64,000 nucleotides of DNA from Streptomyces lucensis JCM 4490 (GCF_014650035.1 NZ_BMUE01000013.1:152417-216416), one strand, 5' to 3'; positions 16,895 through 26,050 are shown, counted from the stretch's first letter. Translations and numbers: made by a program. The notes: a model not told the origin generated them from the letters alone.

Positions 16895-17168
16895 CGTCCC
16901 GAGCGGGGCGTGGGCCACCGGTTCCCCGTGACCGGCGGCCCACGCCTCGGCTCCCTCCCGCACCCGTCTCCGGCACCCCGGGCCTCCGCCGCCCTCGACG
17001 CCAACTCGCGGTGTCACACGTCACGTTGGAGTGTGGCCGATTGTGGGGGGCCGCCACTCGCGGGCGTGGCATGCTCAGGCCCGTCACCGAGTTACCGGCC
17101 GGTACTACCCGTTTGCAGCCCACTCGCCGGCACCTCTCTGCCACCCCCCACTTCACTCAGGACCCACC

Positions 17169-18605
17169 TTGCGCACACGCATGAGGCACAGACGTGCCCT
17201 GCTGCCCACTTTCGCCGTCGCCACGGTCTTCCTCGCCGCGGCCTGCTCCTCCTCGGCGCCGCATGCCGAGCAGTCCGCGGCCGGCGGACACTCCCGTCAG
17301 GCCGCGGCCGACGACCGACCCGCCGACGGTACGGACCACGCGCTCACCGTCGCCGCCGCACCCACCGCCACCGCGACCGCCACGGCGAGCCCGGGCGGCA
17401 CGGGCGGCCCCGGCCACCGGGCGCACAAGACCACGCTCACCGTCAGCTCGTACGACAGCCGTACCCGGCGGGCCGTCATCTCCGACAAGCCGGTCAAGCG
17501 CGGGAGTTCGCCGACCGCGCCCGCTCCTTCCGGCACCCCTTCCGCGGCACCGCACCAGGCCGCCGTGGGCGACGTGATCGCCAGCGCGCCCGCACCGGGC
17601 GCGCCGCACGGACTGCTCGCCAAGGTCACCAAGGTGATGGGCGAGACGGACGGCGGCACCCGGGTGCAGACAGAACCGGCCACCCTCAACGCGCTGCTGG
17701 GCGACGACACCGCGAAGGGCGACGTGCCGGTCGACCCGTCGTCGTTCACCGTCGACAAGCTGCTGCCCGACGTGAAGGTGTCCTGGTCCAAGACCGGTGA
17801 CGTGCACGCCGGCCCCAGGGGCGCGGCCGTGCCCCTGGGCAGCCTCCGGCTCGACGTGAGCGCCGAGGTGCCCACGGCCAAGGACGCTCCGGTCTCCGCC
17901 TCCGCCTCGGTGAAGGGCTTCGTGCAGGTCGCGCCGCAGGTCGACTTCGCCTACGGCGGCACCGGGACCGACGCCGCGCCCGGTTCGGCGTACCTCGGTG
18001 TCTCCGGTGACTGGGCCTCCGGATGGGCGGTCAAGGGCCGCGCGGCCGCCACCACCTCGACGCCGCTGCGCATCCCGTTCGCCAAGCTGCACGCCGACCC
18101 CGTCCTGCAGGTCGGCCCCGTCCCCGTGGTCGTCAACCTGGACCTGACCTGCTACCTGCAGATCAGCGCCGACGGGAAGGTCACCGTCGACGTCCGGCAG
18201 AACCTCAAGGGCGACTTCAAGGCGGGCGGCACCTTCGGCATCGGCAGGGGCTGGACCCCGGTCAGCTCCTCGGACATGACGAGCACGCCCGTACGCGCCT
18301 CGGTCACCGCCGACGGCAGCGTGAAGACGGCGCTCGGCGCCGAGGCGTCCGTGGGCCTGTACGGCACCGTCGGCGTCACCGCCGACCTGGCCCCCTACCT
18401 GCGCGGCGAGGCCTCCGGATCGGTGACCACCGGCGATGGCGGGCCGAAGGCCGAGGGCTCCTGGGCCGTGTACGGCGGGGTCGACCTGTCCGGGACCCTC
18501 CGGCTCCAGCTGTCCGTCTTCGGTACGCCGGTCATCCAGCGGAGCATCCCGCTGGGCGCCCTGCACCGCGAGTGGAAGCTGGCGGGCGGCTCCTCGTCGG
18601 TGTAG
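17169..18605 (+). CDS. Large secreted lipoprotein, unknown function
   Basis: The 478-residue protein has an export signal (RMRHRRALLPTFAVATVFLA) ending in a lipobox LAAACSSS. A low-complexity Ala/Thr/Pro/Gly linker follows (about 30-135). The C-terminal 330 residues have alternating strands rich in Gly, Val and Ser, suggesting an all-beta surface domain. I recognise no catalytic motif. TTG at 17169 is the better start because AGGA (17159-17162) is 6 nt upstream; the ATG at 17181 is the alternative and gives the same mature protein. It is convergent with the MazG-like gene. Confidence 0.8.
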   Translation: MRTRMRHRRALLPTFAVATVFLAAACSSSAPHAEQSAAGGHSRQAAADDRPADGTDHALTVAAAPTATATATASPGGTGGPGHRAHKTTLTVSSYDSRTRRAVISDKPVKRGSSPTAPAPSGTPSAAPHQAAVGDVIASAPAPGAPHGLLAKVTKVMGETDGGTRVQTEPATLNALLGDDTAKGDVPVDPSSFTVDKLLPDVKVSWSKTGDVHAGPRGAAVPLGSLRLDVSAEVPTAKDAPVSASASVKGFVQVAPQVDFAYGGTGTDAAPGSAYLGVSGDWASGWAVKGRAAATTSTPLRIPFAKLHADPVLQVGPVPVVVNLDLTCYLQISADGKVTVDVRQNLKGDFKAGGTFGIGRGWTPVSSSDMTSTPVRASVTADGSVKTALGAEASVGLYGTVGVTADLAPYLRGEASGSVTTGDGGPKAEGSWAVYGGVDLSGTLRLQLSVFGTPVIQRSIPLGALHREWKLAGGSSSV

Positions 18606-18630
18606 GCCGCGCCGGACGCCGTACGGGCCG

Positions 18631-19038
18631 TCAGGCCGCGCCGCCCGGTATCCAGCCCTGGCGGCGCAGCACGGCCGACACGTCCGGCGCCCGGTAGTGC
18701 TCTCCCTTGAGGACCTTGCCGTCGGCCCGGCGGGCGACCTGCCCGTCCGGGCCGAGCTTGCTCATGTTCGCGCGGTGGATCTCGGCGATCACCTCGTCGA
18801 GGTCGACGCCGTGGACCAGCGCCGTGCCGTACGCCACGTAGACCACGTCGGCCAGTTCGTGCGCCAGCCGGTCCAGCGGGCCCTCGACCGCCACCTCGGC
18901 GGCCTCCGCGGCCTCCTCGGCGAGCAGCTCCCCGCGGTGGGCGGCCAGTTCGGGCGGGACCTCCGCCGGCGTGCTGCGGGCGTGGAGGCCGAAGGCGAGG
19001 TGGAACTCGCGGACGAGGTCGGCGGGGGAAGCGGTCAT
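18631..19038 (-). CDS. MazG-like NTP pyrophosphohydrolase
   Basis: The 135-residue protein belongs to the all-alpha NTP pyrophosphatase superfamily. It shows an EExxE-type motif (LLAEEAAEAAEVA, about 38-50) and a second acidic motif HELADVVYV (about 60-68), which together form the Mg2+ site. The C-terminus contains KGEHYRAPD. A single-domain MazG-like house-cleaning enzyme is the likely identity, with substrate unknown. TAGAGT (19045-19050) is 6 nt upstream of the ATG, with no SD, so it is probably leaderless. Confidence 0.85.
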   Translation of the reverse strand: MTASPADLVREFHLAFGLHARSTPAEVPPELAAHRGELLAEEAAEAAEVAVEGPLDRLAHELADVVYVAYGTALVHGVDLDEVIAEIHRANMSKLGPDGQVARRADGKVLKGEHYRAPDVSAVLRRQGWIPGGAA

Positions 19039-19164
19039 ACGGGGACTCTAACGGCCGTCACCGGCAAAGCTCCCCGCGCCCGCCGCGGACCGGAAGCGGC
19101 GCTCGTCCGCGCGAAGTGACCTCCGCCCTGTTCAGCCGCGCGCGTCGCCTGGCAGGATCGCCGC

Positions 19165-20163
19165 ATGTCCAAGCTCTTCCCCCGTATCAGCAGGCGCCGG
19201 GCGCTGCGCAGCGCGGCCGTCGGCGTCGTGGCCCTCGGGCTGCTGCTGTGGTGGCTGCTGCCCCTGGGCGAGGACCCGCCGAGCGGGACGATCGTCTTCA
19301 GCACCGGCACGGCCCGGGGGGTCTACCAGGAGTACGGCGAGCGGCTGCGCACGGAGCTGGCCGAGGACATGCCCGGCCTGAAGGTCAAGCTGCTCTCCAG
19401 CGCCGGCTCGCAGGAGAACGTCCAGCGGGTCGCGACCGGGAAGGCCGACTTCACGTTCGCGGCGGCCGACGCGGTGGCCGCGTACCAGCTGCGGCACGGC
19501 AGCGGAGCGGGGCGGCTGCGCGGCGTGGCCCGGCTCTACGACGACTACGTCCATCTCATCGTGCGGCGCGGCTCGGACGTCAAGAGCGTCGCCGATCTAC
19601 GGCACAAGCGGGTGGCGATCGGGCCGCCCGACTCCGGTGTGCGGCTGATAGCCGACCGTGTGCTCAAGGCCGCGGGAATCGACCCGCGCAAGGACATCAC
19701 ACCCGTCGCGGACGGCATCGACATCGGCCCGGACCGGCTGCGTCGGGGGAAGATCGACGCCTTCTTCTGGTCGGGAGGTCTGCCCACGAAGGGGCTGCTG
19801 ACGCTGGCGAGGAAGTCCGCCTTCACGTTCGTGCCGATCGACGCCGGCCTGGTGGCGAAGCTGCACGCCGACGGGGAGGAGGCCCGCTACTACCGGGCGA
19901 CGAACATCCCCGAGTCCGCCTACCCGAAGGTGCAGCACGGCGCGCAGGTGCCGACGATCGCCGTGTCCAACGTGCTGATGACGCGCACGGACATGGATCC
20001 CCGGCTGACCGAGTGGGTGACCCGCACGGTGATCAAGAGCCGCGACGGCATCGGCGCCCATGTCCATTCCGCGCAGCTGGTGGACCTGCGCACCGCCATC
20101 TACACCGATCCGCTGCCGCTGCAGGAGGGCGCCCGGCGCTACTACCGCTCGATGAAGCCGTAG
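19165..20163 (+). CDS. TAXI family solute-binding protein
   Basis: The 332-residue protein has a basic N-terminus, one hydrophobic segment (about 17-33, ending LLLWWLLP) without a lipobox, then a TAXI-family TRAP periplasmic binding domain. The motifs include TIVFSTGTARGVYQEYG, a SAGSQENVQRV loop and KADFTFAAADAV. It is probably membrane-tethered and extracytoplasmic. No TRAP membrane subunit is nearby; instead it is convergent with the gluK sensor kinase. That suggests a sensory accessory role in glutamate or dicarboxylate perception, which is inference. TAXI proteins are known to bind glutamate-like ligands in some bacteria. Confidence 0.88.
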   Translation: MSKLFPRISRRRALRSAAVGVVALGLLLWWLLPLGEDPPSGTIVFSTGTARGVYQEYGERLRTELAEDMPGLKVKLLSSAGSQENVQRVATGKADFTFAAADAVAAYQLRHGSGAGRLRGVARLYDDYVHLIVRRGSDVKSVADLRHKRVAIGPPDSGVRLIADRVLKAAGIDPRKDITPVADGIDIGPDRLRRGKIDAFFWSGGLPTKGLLTLARKSAFTFVPIDAGLVAKLHADGEEARYYRATNIPESAYPKVQHGAQVPTIAVSNVLMTRTDMDPRLTEWVTRTVIKSRDGIGAHVHSAQLVDLRTAIYTDPLPLQEGARRYYRSMKP

Positions 20164-20242
20164 GCGACCGGAGCGGGCCGGCCGGCGGGGTCCGCCCACC
20201 GGCGTCCCCTCTGCCGGCGTGCCCGTCCACCCGCGGGTCCGC

Positions 20243-21652
20243 CTACCGGTGCGCGTCCGCGTGCCGCGGCACCGAGACGGTCACCCGCAGTCCCTGCGGC
20301 TCGTGGTGGGCGTAGTCGATCGAGCCGCCGCCCGCGGCCAGCAGGACACGGGTGATGGACAGGCCCAGGCCCGATCCCTTGACGTTCTGGTGGCGTCCGC
20401 TGCGCCAGAAGCGGTCGCCCACGCGCGCGAGTTCCTCGTCGGTGAGGCCGGGGCCGGTGTCGGTGACGACGACCGTGGAGTTGTCGCCGTCGGCGGCGAC
20501 GGTGACCTCGACGGTGCCGGCCTCGGGGGTGAACTTGACGGCGTTGTCGATCACCGCGTCCAGCGCGCTGGACAGCGTGATCGGGTCGGCCCACGCGGTC
20601 GTGGGCGGGCAGTCGCCGGTCAGCCGGACGCCCTTGGCGTCGGCCGCCGCCGACCAGGCGGCCAGCCTCTCCTCGGCCAGGGCACCGACGTCGGTGAGCT
20701 GCAGGTCGGCCTCGGCGTGCTCGGCCAGCGCCAGGTCGAGCAGGTCGTCCAGGACCTGCGCGAGACGCTTGCCCTCGGTGCGGACCGAGGCGATCTCCTC
20801 GTTGCCCTCGGGGAGTTCGAGGGCGAGCAGTTCGATGCGCAGCAGCAGGGCCGAGAGCGGGTTGCGCAGCTGGTGCGAGGCGTCGGCGACGAAGGCGCGC
20901 TGCTGCTCCAGCACGTCCTCGACGTTGTCGGCCATCTCGTTGAACGAGCGGGCCAGCCGTCTGAGTTCCGGCGGTCCGCCGGCGGCCGCCACACGGGACT
21001 TCAGGCGTCCGGTGGCGATGTCGTGCGTGGTGGCGTCCAGCACGCGTACCGGCCTGAGCACCCAGCCGGTCAGCCGCAGCGCGGCGCTGACGGCGAGCAG
21101 CATCGCCGCGATCTCGCCGGCCCCGATGAGCAGCCAGCCCCGCAGGATCCGCGAGCGCATCTGCCCGGTGGGCGAGTCGGTGACGACGACCGCGACGACG
21201 TCTCCGTCCCGGATGACGGGTGAGGCGACGACGAGCCGGCTGCGCTGCCACGGCCACACCTGCCGCGGGTCGTGGCTGCGCCGGCTGAGCTTGGCCTCGT
21301 CGAAGGCCGTCCGGACCTCCCCCAGGCGCGGTACGAACCAGTCGTCGGGGGCGTTGGCCATCGCCGATCCGTTGCGGTAGAAGACGCCCGCGCGGATGCC
21401 GTAGACGCCGTAGTAGCTGTCCAGTTCGCGGCGGAGCGTCTCCTGGCGCTCGTCCGGGGCGGTGCGCCGGGAGCCGCCGGGCGCCGTGGTGACGTACTGG
21501 GCGAGCGCGGCGAAGCGGGCCGTGTCGTCGATCCGGTCCACGACGACCCGCTGCTGCTGGGCGGCGGCCACACTGACGGCGAGCGGGAGGCCGAGGGCGA
21601 GCAGGACGGCCGCCATCAGGACGATGAGCAGCGGTAGGAGCCGTGTGCGCAC
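20243..21652 (-). CDS. gluK: Sensor histidine kinase GluK
   Basis: The 469-residue sensor has an N-terminal membrane span (about 5-30), an extracellular sensor domain (about 31-170), a second span (about 178-200) and a HAMP linker. HisKA follows with FVADASHQLRNPLSAL (His about 259), then HATPase_c with N-box DNAVKFTPEAG, DTGPGLTDEE and GSGLGLSI. The GTG at 21652 lies 9 nt after the gluR stop, so the two are translationally coupled. In S. coelicolor, GluR-GluK senses glutamate and controls gluABCD; the identity here rests on the same arrangement next to gluABCD. Confidence 0.92.
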   Translation of the reverse strand: MRTRLLPLLIVLMAAVLLALGLPLAVSVAAAQQQRVVVDRIDDTARFAALAQYVTTAPGGSRRTAPDERQETLRRELDSYYGVYGIRAGVFYRNGSAMANAPDDWFVPRLGEVRTAFDEAKLSRRSHDPRQVWPWQRSRLVVASPVIRDGDVVAVVVTDSPTGQMRSRILRGWLLIGAGEIAAMLLAVSAALRLTGWVLRPVRVLDATTHDIATGRLKSRVAAAGGPPELRRLARSFNEMADNVEDVLEQQRAFVADASHQLRNPLSALLLRIELLALELPEGNEEIASVRTEGKRLAQVLDDLLDLALAEHAEADLQLTDVGALAEERLAAWSAAADAKGVRLTGDCPPTTAWADPITLSSALDAVIDNAVKFTPEAGTVEVTVAADGDNSTVVVTDTGPGLTDEELARVGDRFWRSGRHQNVKGSGLGLSITRVLLAAGGGSIDYAHHEPQGLRVTVSVPRHADAHR

Positions 21653-21661
21653 CCGTCCCCG

Positions 21662-22348
21662 CTAGGCGGCCGGGGCGACGAGCCGGTAGCCGACGCCGCG
21701 TACGGTCTCGATCAGCGCGGGCATGCGCAGTTTGGCGCGCAGGGAGGCGACGTGCACCTCCAGGGTGCGTCCGGTGCCCTCCCAGCTGGTGCGCCAGACC
21801 TCGCTGATGATCTGCTCGCGCCGGAAGACCACGCCTGGCCGCTGGGCGAGCAGGGCGAGCAGGTCGAACTCCTTGCGGGTCAGCTGGATCGTCGCACCGT
21901 CCACGCTGACCTGGCGGGTGGGCAGTTCGATGCGCACGGAACCGAGGTGCAGCGCGTCCTCCCCGCCCGCGGAGGGCTCCTCGTGGACGGTTCGCCTGCT
22001 CACGGCGTGGATACGGGCCAGCAGCTCGCCGGTGTCGTACGGCTTCACCACGTAGTCGTCGGCGCCCAGATTGAGTCCGTGGATGCGGGAGCGGACGTCG
22101 GCACGCGCGGTGACCATGATCACCGGGGTGCTGGTGCGCTTGCGGATCTTGCCGCAGACCTCGTAGCCGTCCTGGTCGGGCAGACCGAGGTCGAGCAGGA
22201 CCACACCGAACCCCGCGCTCTCGGGGACGAGCGCCTGCAGGGCCTCCTCGCCACTGCGCGCGTGGGTGACGTCGAAGCCGTGCCGTGCGAGGACGGCGGA
22301 CAGGGCCGCGGCGACGTGGTTGTCGTCCTCGACGAGCAGCAGTCTCAT
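21662..22348 (-). CDS. gluR: OmpR-family response regulator GluR
   Basis: The 228-residue regulator has a receiver domain (VEDDNHVAAAL, phosphoacceptor Asp about 51 in VVLLDLGLPD, VTARAD, KPYDTGE) and a C-terminal winged helix ending RGVGYRLVAP. It should be phosphorylated by the downstream GluK and regulate the divergent gluABCD operon. The ATG at 22348 has GGAGGGGG upstream. A perfect 6-bp-arm palindrome in the divergent promoter region is a plausible binding site. Confidence 0.93.
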   Translation of the reverse strand: MRLLLVEDDNHVAAALSAVLARHGFDVTHARSGEEALQALVPESAGFGVVLLDLGLPDQDGYEVCGKIRKRTSTPVIMVTARADVRSRIHGLNLGADDYVVKPYDTGELLARIHAVSRRTVHEEPSAGGEDALHLGSVRIELPTRQVSVDGATIQLTRKEFDLLALLAQRPGVVFRREQIISEVWRTSWEGTGRTLEVHVASLRAKLRMPALIETVRGVGYRLVAPAA

Positions 22349-22531
22349 CCCGGCCCCCTCCGGTTCAGCGGTCGTACGGTCTCGGTTCTCGTGCGTGTGG
22401 TCCGCGTGCACGCGCGTGTGCACCATGGCAGTGACGCCGATGGACAAGGACGGCGTCAAGGGTGTTCCGGTTGCCCGGCGCTTCCGTTATCCGCCCGATA
22501 CGCGCGCGGACGGCAAGTGCTACGACACGTG

Positions 22532-22547
22532 TCCGATTGCTATCGGA
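22532..22547. promoter_or_regulatory. Palindrome, candidate GluR operator
   Basis: TCCGAT (22532-22537), a TGCT spacer and ATCGGA (22542-22547) form a perfect inverted repeat. It lies 30 nt upstream of the proposed gluA -35, a good position for an OmpR-type activator. Assignment to GluR is inference. Confidence 0.45.
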
Positions 22548-22576
22548 TCGTGATGCTCAAGTCTCCCTCAGATGTG

Positions 22577-22606
22577 ATGACGCAGGTCACAGGCGCTCAC
22601 TACTGT
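22577..22606 (+). promoter_or_regulatory. Candidate gluA promoter
   Basis: ATGACG (22577-22582) and TACTGT (22601-22606) are spaced by 18 bp. The gluA start is 35 nt downstream with GAGGA as SD. The -35 is weak, in keeping with activator dependence. Confidence 0.45.
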
Positions 22607-22640
22607 CCTCCGAAACCGAGGAGGACGGAGCCCGAGAGCG

Positions 22641-23417
22641 ATGACCAATGTATCGGTGGCCAAGGAAGACGTGGCCACGTCCGACGAACTGGTCGTCCTG
22701 AAGAGCGTCAACAAGCACTTCGGCGCGTTGCACGTGCTCCAGGACATCGACCTGACGATCGACCGCGGCGAGGTCGTCGTGGTCATCGGGCCCTCCGGGT
22801 CCGGGAAGTCGACGCTGTGCCGCACCATCAACCGCCTGGAGACGATCGATTCGGGCGCCATCACCATCGACGGGAAGGCGCTGCCCCACGAGGGCAAGGA
22901 ACTGGCCAGGCTGCGTGCCGACGTCGGGATGGTCTTCCAGTCCTTCAACCTCTTCGCGCACAAGACCGTGCTCGAGAACGTGATGCTGGGTCAGCTCAAG
23001 GTCCGCAAGGCGGACAAGAAGCAGGCCGAGCAGAAGGCGCGGGCGCTGCTCGACCGGGTCGGCGTGGGCACCCAGGCCGACAAGTACCCGGCCCAGCTGT
23101 CCGGCGGCCAGCAGCAGCGCGTCGCGATCGCACGGGCACTGGCGATGGACCCGAAGGTCATGCTCTTCGACGAGCCGACCTCCGCCCTGGACCCCGAGAT
23201 GATCAACGAGGTCCTGGAGGTCATGCAGCAGCTCGCCCGTGAGGGCATGACGATGATCGTCGTCACCCACGAGATGGGCTTCGCGCGATCGGCCGCGAAC
23301 CGGGTGGTCTTCATGGCGGACGGCCGGATCGTCGAACAGGCCGCGCCCGATCAGTTCTTCAGCAACCCGCGCAGCGACCGGGCCAAGGACTTCCTGTCCA
23401 AGATCCTGCACCACTGA
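22641..23417 (+). CDS. gluA: Glutamate ABC transporter ATP-binding protein
   Basis: The 258-residue ATPase of a polar amino acid importer has Walker A GPSGSGKST (about 50-58), Q-loop VFQSFNLF, signature LSGGQQQR (about 153-160), Walker B VMLFDEPTSALD and H-loop VVTHE. It is the first gene of gluABCD and energises glutamate uptake through GluC/GluD. The family is close to GlnQ/GluA. The ATG at 22641 has GAGGACGGAG upstream. It is divergent from gluRK. Confidence 0.96.
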   Translation: MTNVSVAKEDVATSDELVVLKSVNKHFGALHVLQDIDLTIDRGEVVVVIGPSGSGKSTLCRTINRLETIDSGAITIDGKALPHEGKELARLRADVGMVFQSFNLFAHKTVLENVMLGQLKVRKADKKQAEQKARALLDRVGVGTQADKYPAQLSGGQQQRVAIARALAMDPKVMLFDEPTSALDPEMINEVLEVMQQLAREGMTMIVVTHEMGFARSAANRVVFMADGRIVEQAAPDQFFSNPRSDRAKDFLSKILHH

Positions 23418-23496
23418 CCGTGCGGGAAGGGCATCCGCACACCCCGGGTCGCCCTTTCACGGACTCGTTCGTCACCACTTCAGAAGGAAATTCACC

Positions 23497-24333
23497 ATGA
23501 AGCTCCGCAAGGTCACCGCCGCCTCGGCCGTCCTGCTCTCCCTGTCCGTGGCCGCCACCGCGTGCGGCGGCGACAAGAAGGACGACAAGGGCTCCTCCGG
23601 TGGCGGCAACACGATCACCATCGGCATCAAGTTCGACCAGCCGGGCATCGGCCAGAAGACCCCGCAGGGCTACTCGGGCTTCGACGTCGACGTGGCCACC
23701 TATGTCGCCAAGAAGCTCGGCTACAGCTCGGACCAGATCGAGTGGAAGGAGTCGAAGAGCGCCGACCGCGAGACCATGCTCAAGCGCGGCGACGTCGACT
23801 TCATCGCCGCCTCCTACTCGATCACGCCGGAGCGCCAGAAGCTGGTCGACTTCGCCGGCCCGTACCTGCTCGCCCACCAGGACGTGCTGGTCCGCGCGGA
23901 CGACAAGAGCATCAAGTCGGCGGCCGACCTCAACAAGGCGAGGCTCTGCTCCGTCACCGGCTCGACCTCGGCGCAGAACATCAAGGACACGCTGGCGCCC
24001 AAGGCGCAGCTGCAGAAGTACCCGACGTACTCCGCGTGTCTGACCGGCCTGCAGAACAAGGCCATCGACGCCCTCACCACGGACGACTCGATCCTCGCCG
24101 GTTACGCCTCCCAGGCCCAGTTCAAGGGCAAGTTCAAGCTCGGCGGTCTGAAGATGACCAACGAGAACTACGGCATCGGTGTCAAGAAGGGCAGCGACCT
24201 CAAGGCCAAGATCAACAAGGCCCTGGAGTCGATGGTCTCCGACGGCTCCTGGGATGCGGCCGTGAAGAAGAACTTCGGCCCGGCCAACTACAAGAACGAG
24301 CCGGCGCCGAAGATCGGCGACATCAAGAGCTGA
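23497..24333 (+). CDS. gluB: Glutamate ABC transporter substrate-binding lipoprotein
   Basis: The 278-residue protein has a lipoprotein signal (VLLSLSVAATAC, Cys 23), a short Lys/Asp/Ser/Gly linker, then a family 3 solute-binding domain. The domain motifs include GFDVDVATYVAKKLG, DFIAASYSITPERQK and FAGPYLL. It should bind glutamate outside the membrane and deliver it to GluCD. AGAAGGAAA precedes the ATG. The gaps on both sides (79 and 75 nt) contain hairpins that could set a different expression level for gluB than for the other subunits. Confidence 0.96.
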   Translation: MKLRKVTAASAVLLSLSVAATACGGDKKDDKGSSGGGNTITIGIKFDQPGIGQKTPQGYSGFDVDVATYVAKKLGYSSDQIEWKESKSADRETMLKRGDVDFIAASYSITPERQKLVDFAGPYLLAHQDVLVRADDKSIKSAADLNKARLCSVTGSTSAQNIKDTLAPKAQLQKYPTYSACLTGLQNKAIDALTTDDSILAGYASQAQFKGKFKLGGLKMTNENYGIGVKKGSDLKAKINKALESMVSDGSWDAAVKKNFGPANYKNEPAPKIGDIKS

Positions 24334-24339
24334 GGCAAC

Positions 24340-24380
24340 GCCCGGTGGATGCGCCGTCCGTGAGGGCGGCGCATCCGGGC
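24340..24380 (+). terminator. Intercistronic hairpin between gluB and gluC
   Basis: GCCCGG and ATGCGCCG in the left arm (24340-24359) pair with CGGCGCAT and CCGGGC in the right arm (24364-24380), leaving a small bulge. It probably acts as a partial terminator or 3'-end stabiliser that gives more gluB than gluCD mRNA, as is common for binding-protein genes. Confidence 0.55.
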
Positions 24381-24408
24381 ATCCCTACACGCGAAAGCGC
24401 GGGAGATC

Positions 24409-25074
24409 GTGTTCGACTTTCTTGACGACTACGACGTACTGGGCGCCTTCTGGACGACGGTGCAGCTGACGCTGCTGTCCGCCGTGGGCTCCCTGGTCTG
24501 GGGCACCCTGCTGGCCGCCATGCGGGTGGGCCCGGTGCCGTTGATGCGCGGTTTCGGCACCGCCTACGTGAACATCGTGCGGAACATTCCGCTCACGGTG
24601 ATCATCCTGTTCGCCTCGCTCGGCCTGAAGGACACGCTGAGCATCAGCCTGGGTGCCAGTGATGTGGACACGGCCACCTTCCGCCTGGCGGTGCTCGGGC
24701 TGGTCGTCTACACGGCGGCCTTCGTGTGCGAGGCGATCCGGGCCGGCATCAACACCGTGCCCGTCGGCCAGGCGGAGGCCGCGCGCGCCATCGGCCTGAG
24801 CTTCACCCAGGTCCTGTTGCTGGTCGTACTGCCGCAGGCCTTCCGGGCCGCCGTTCTCCCGCTGACCAACGTCCTGATCGCACTGACGAAGAACACGACG
24901 GTGGCAGCCGCGATCGGCGTCGCCGAGGCGGCGCTGCTGATGAAGAACATGGTCGAGAAGGAGGCGCAGCTGCTGCTGATCTCCGCGATCATCGCGTTCG
25001 GCTTCTGTCTCCTGACCCTGCCGACCGGCCTGATCCTCGGCTGGGTGGGCAAGAAGGTGGCGGTGAAGCGATGA
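24409..25074 (+). CDS. gluC: Glutamate ABC transporter permease
   Basis: The 221-residue membrane protein of the HisM/GlnP family has about five membrane segments. The EAA loop reads EAARAIGLSFTQVLLLVVLPQA, shown here only in part as RAIGLSF and VVLPQAF. It starts at GTG 24409 (GGGAGA upstream) and its stop overlaps the gluD start as ATGA. It forms the translocation channel with GluD. Confidence 0.95.
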   Translation: MFDFLDDYDVLGAFWTTVQLTLLSAVGSLVWGTLLAAMRVGPVPLMRGFGTAYVNIVRNIPLTVIILFASLGLKDTLSISLGASDVDTATFRLAVLGLVVYTAAFVCEAIRAGINTVPVGQAEAARAIGLSFTQVLLLVVLPQAFRAAVLPLTNVLIALTKNTTVAAAIGVAEAALLMKNMVEKEAQLLLISAIIAFGFCLLTLPTGLILGWVGKKVAVKR

Positions 25075-26024
25075 GCTCGGTCCTGTACGACGCCCAGGGG
25101 CCCCGCGCCAAGCGGCGCAACATCCTCTACACGGCGCTCTTCCTCGTCGCCATCGCGGCCGCCGGCTGGTGGCTGTACGCGACTCTCGACGACAAGAACC
25201 AGCTCGACTGGGTGTTGTGGAAGCCGTACCTCGGCGGCAGCACAGAGGCGTACTCGACGTACATATGGCCTGGCCTGCAGAACACCCTGAAGGCGGCGGC
25301 CCTGGCGATGGTCATCGCGCTGCCGCTGGGTGCCGTCCTGGGTATCGCCCGGCTCTCGGACCACGTTTGGGTCCGCGTCCCGGCCTCGGTCGTGGTCGAG
25401 TTCTTCCGCGCGATCCCGGTGCTGGTCCTGATGATCTTCGGCAACGAGCTGTACAGCTCCTACACCGACGTGAGTTCCGACGACCGTCCGCTGTACGCGG
25501 TCGTCACCGGCCTGGTGCTCTACAACGCGTCGGTGCTCGCGGAGATCGTCCGCGCGGGCATCCTCGCCCTGCCGAAGGGCCAGTCCGAGGCGGCCATGGC
25601 GATCGGCCTGCGCAAGAACCAGGTGATGCGGCTCGTCCTGCTGCCGCAGGCGGTCACCACCATGCTCCCGGCGATCGTGAGCCAGCTGGTGGTCATCGTG
25701 AAGGACACCGCGCTCGGCGGCGCCGTCCTCACCTTCCCCGAACTGCTCTCCTCGGTGAACACCATGAGCAGCTACTACGGCGCCAACACCATCGCCTCCT
25801 TCACGGTGGTGGCCGTGATCTTCCTGGTCATCAACTTCTCGCTCACCTCGTTCGCCGGCTGGCTCGAGGGCCGGCTGCGGCGGCGGAAGAAGTCGACCGG
25901 GGCGGTGCTCGGCGCCCAGGACGTGGCGCACATCGGGGGCACGGCGGCGACCGGGGCCGGAGGCGCCCCCGGGGGCCTGGACCTCAGCGGTCCCTTCGTC
26001 GGCGGCGCCGGCAAGGACGACTGA
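25071..26024 (+). CDS. gluD: Glutamate ABC transporter permease
   Basis: The 317-residue second permease of the glutamate importer has one extra N-terminal span (about 22-42), an extracellular loop, then the permease core. The EAA loop contains SEAAMAIGLRKNQVMRLVLL. The C-terminal 60 residues are a Gly/Ala-rich cytoplasmic tail. It overlaps gluC by 4 nt (ATGA), which indicates translational coupling, and is the last gene of the operon before a strong terminator. Confidence 0.95.
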   Translation: MSSVLYDAQGPRAKRRNILYTALFLVAIAAAGWWLYATLDDKNQLDWVLWKPYLGGSTEAYSTYIWPGLQNTLKAAALAMVIALPLGAVLGIARLSDHVWVRVPASVVVEFFRAIPVLVLMIFGNELYSSYTDVSSDDRPLYAVVTGLVLYNASVLAEIVRAGILALPKGQSEAAMAIGLRKNQVMRLVLLPQAVTTMLPAIVSQLVVIVKDTALGGAVLTFPELLSSVNTMSSYYGANTIASFTVVAVIFLVINFSLTSFAGWLEGRLRRRKKSTGAVLGAQDVAHIGGTAATGAGGAPGGLDLSGPFVGGAGKDD

Positions 26025-26050
26025 CGGTCATTCAGGTGGCCTGAGGAGGT

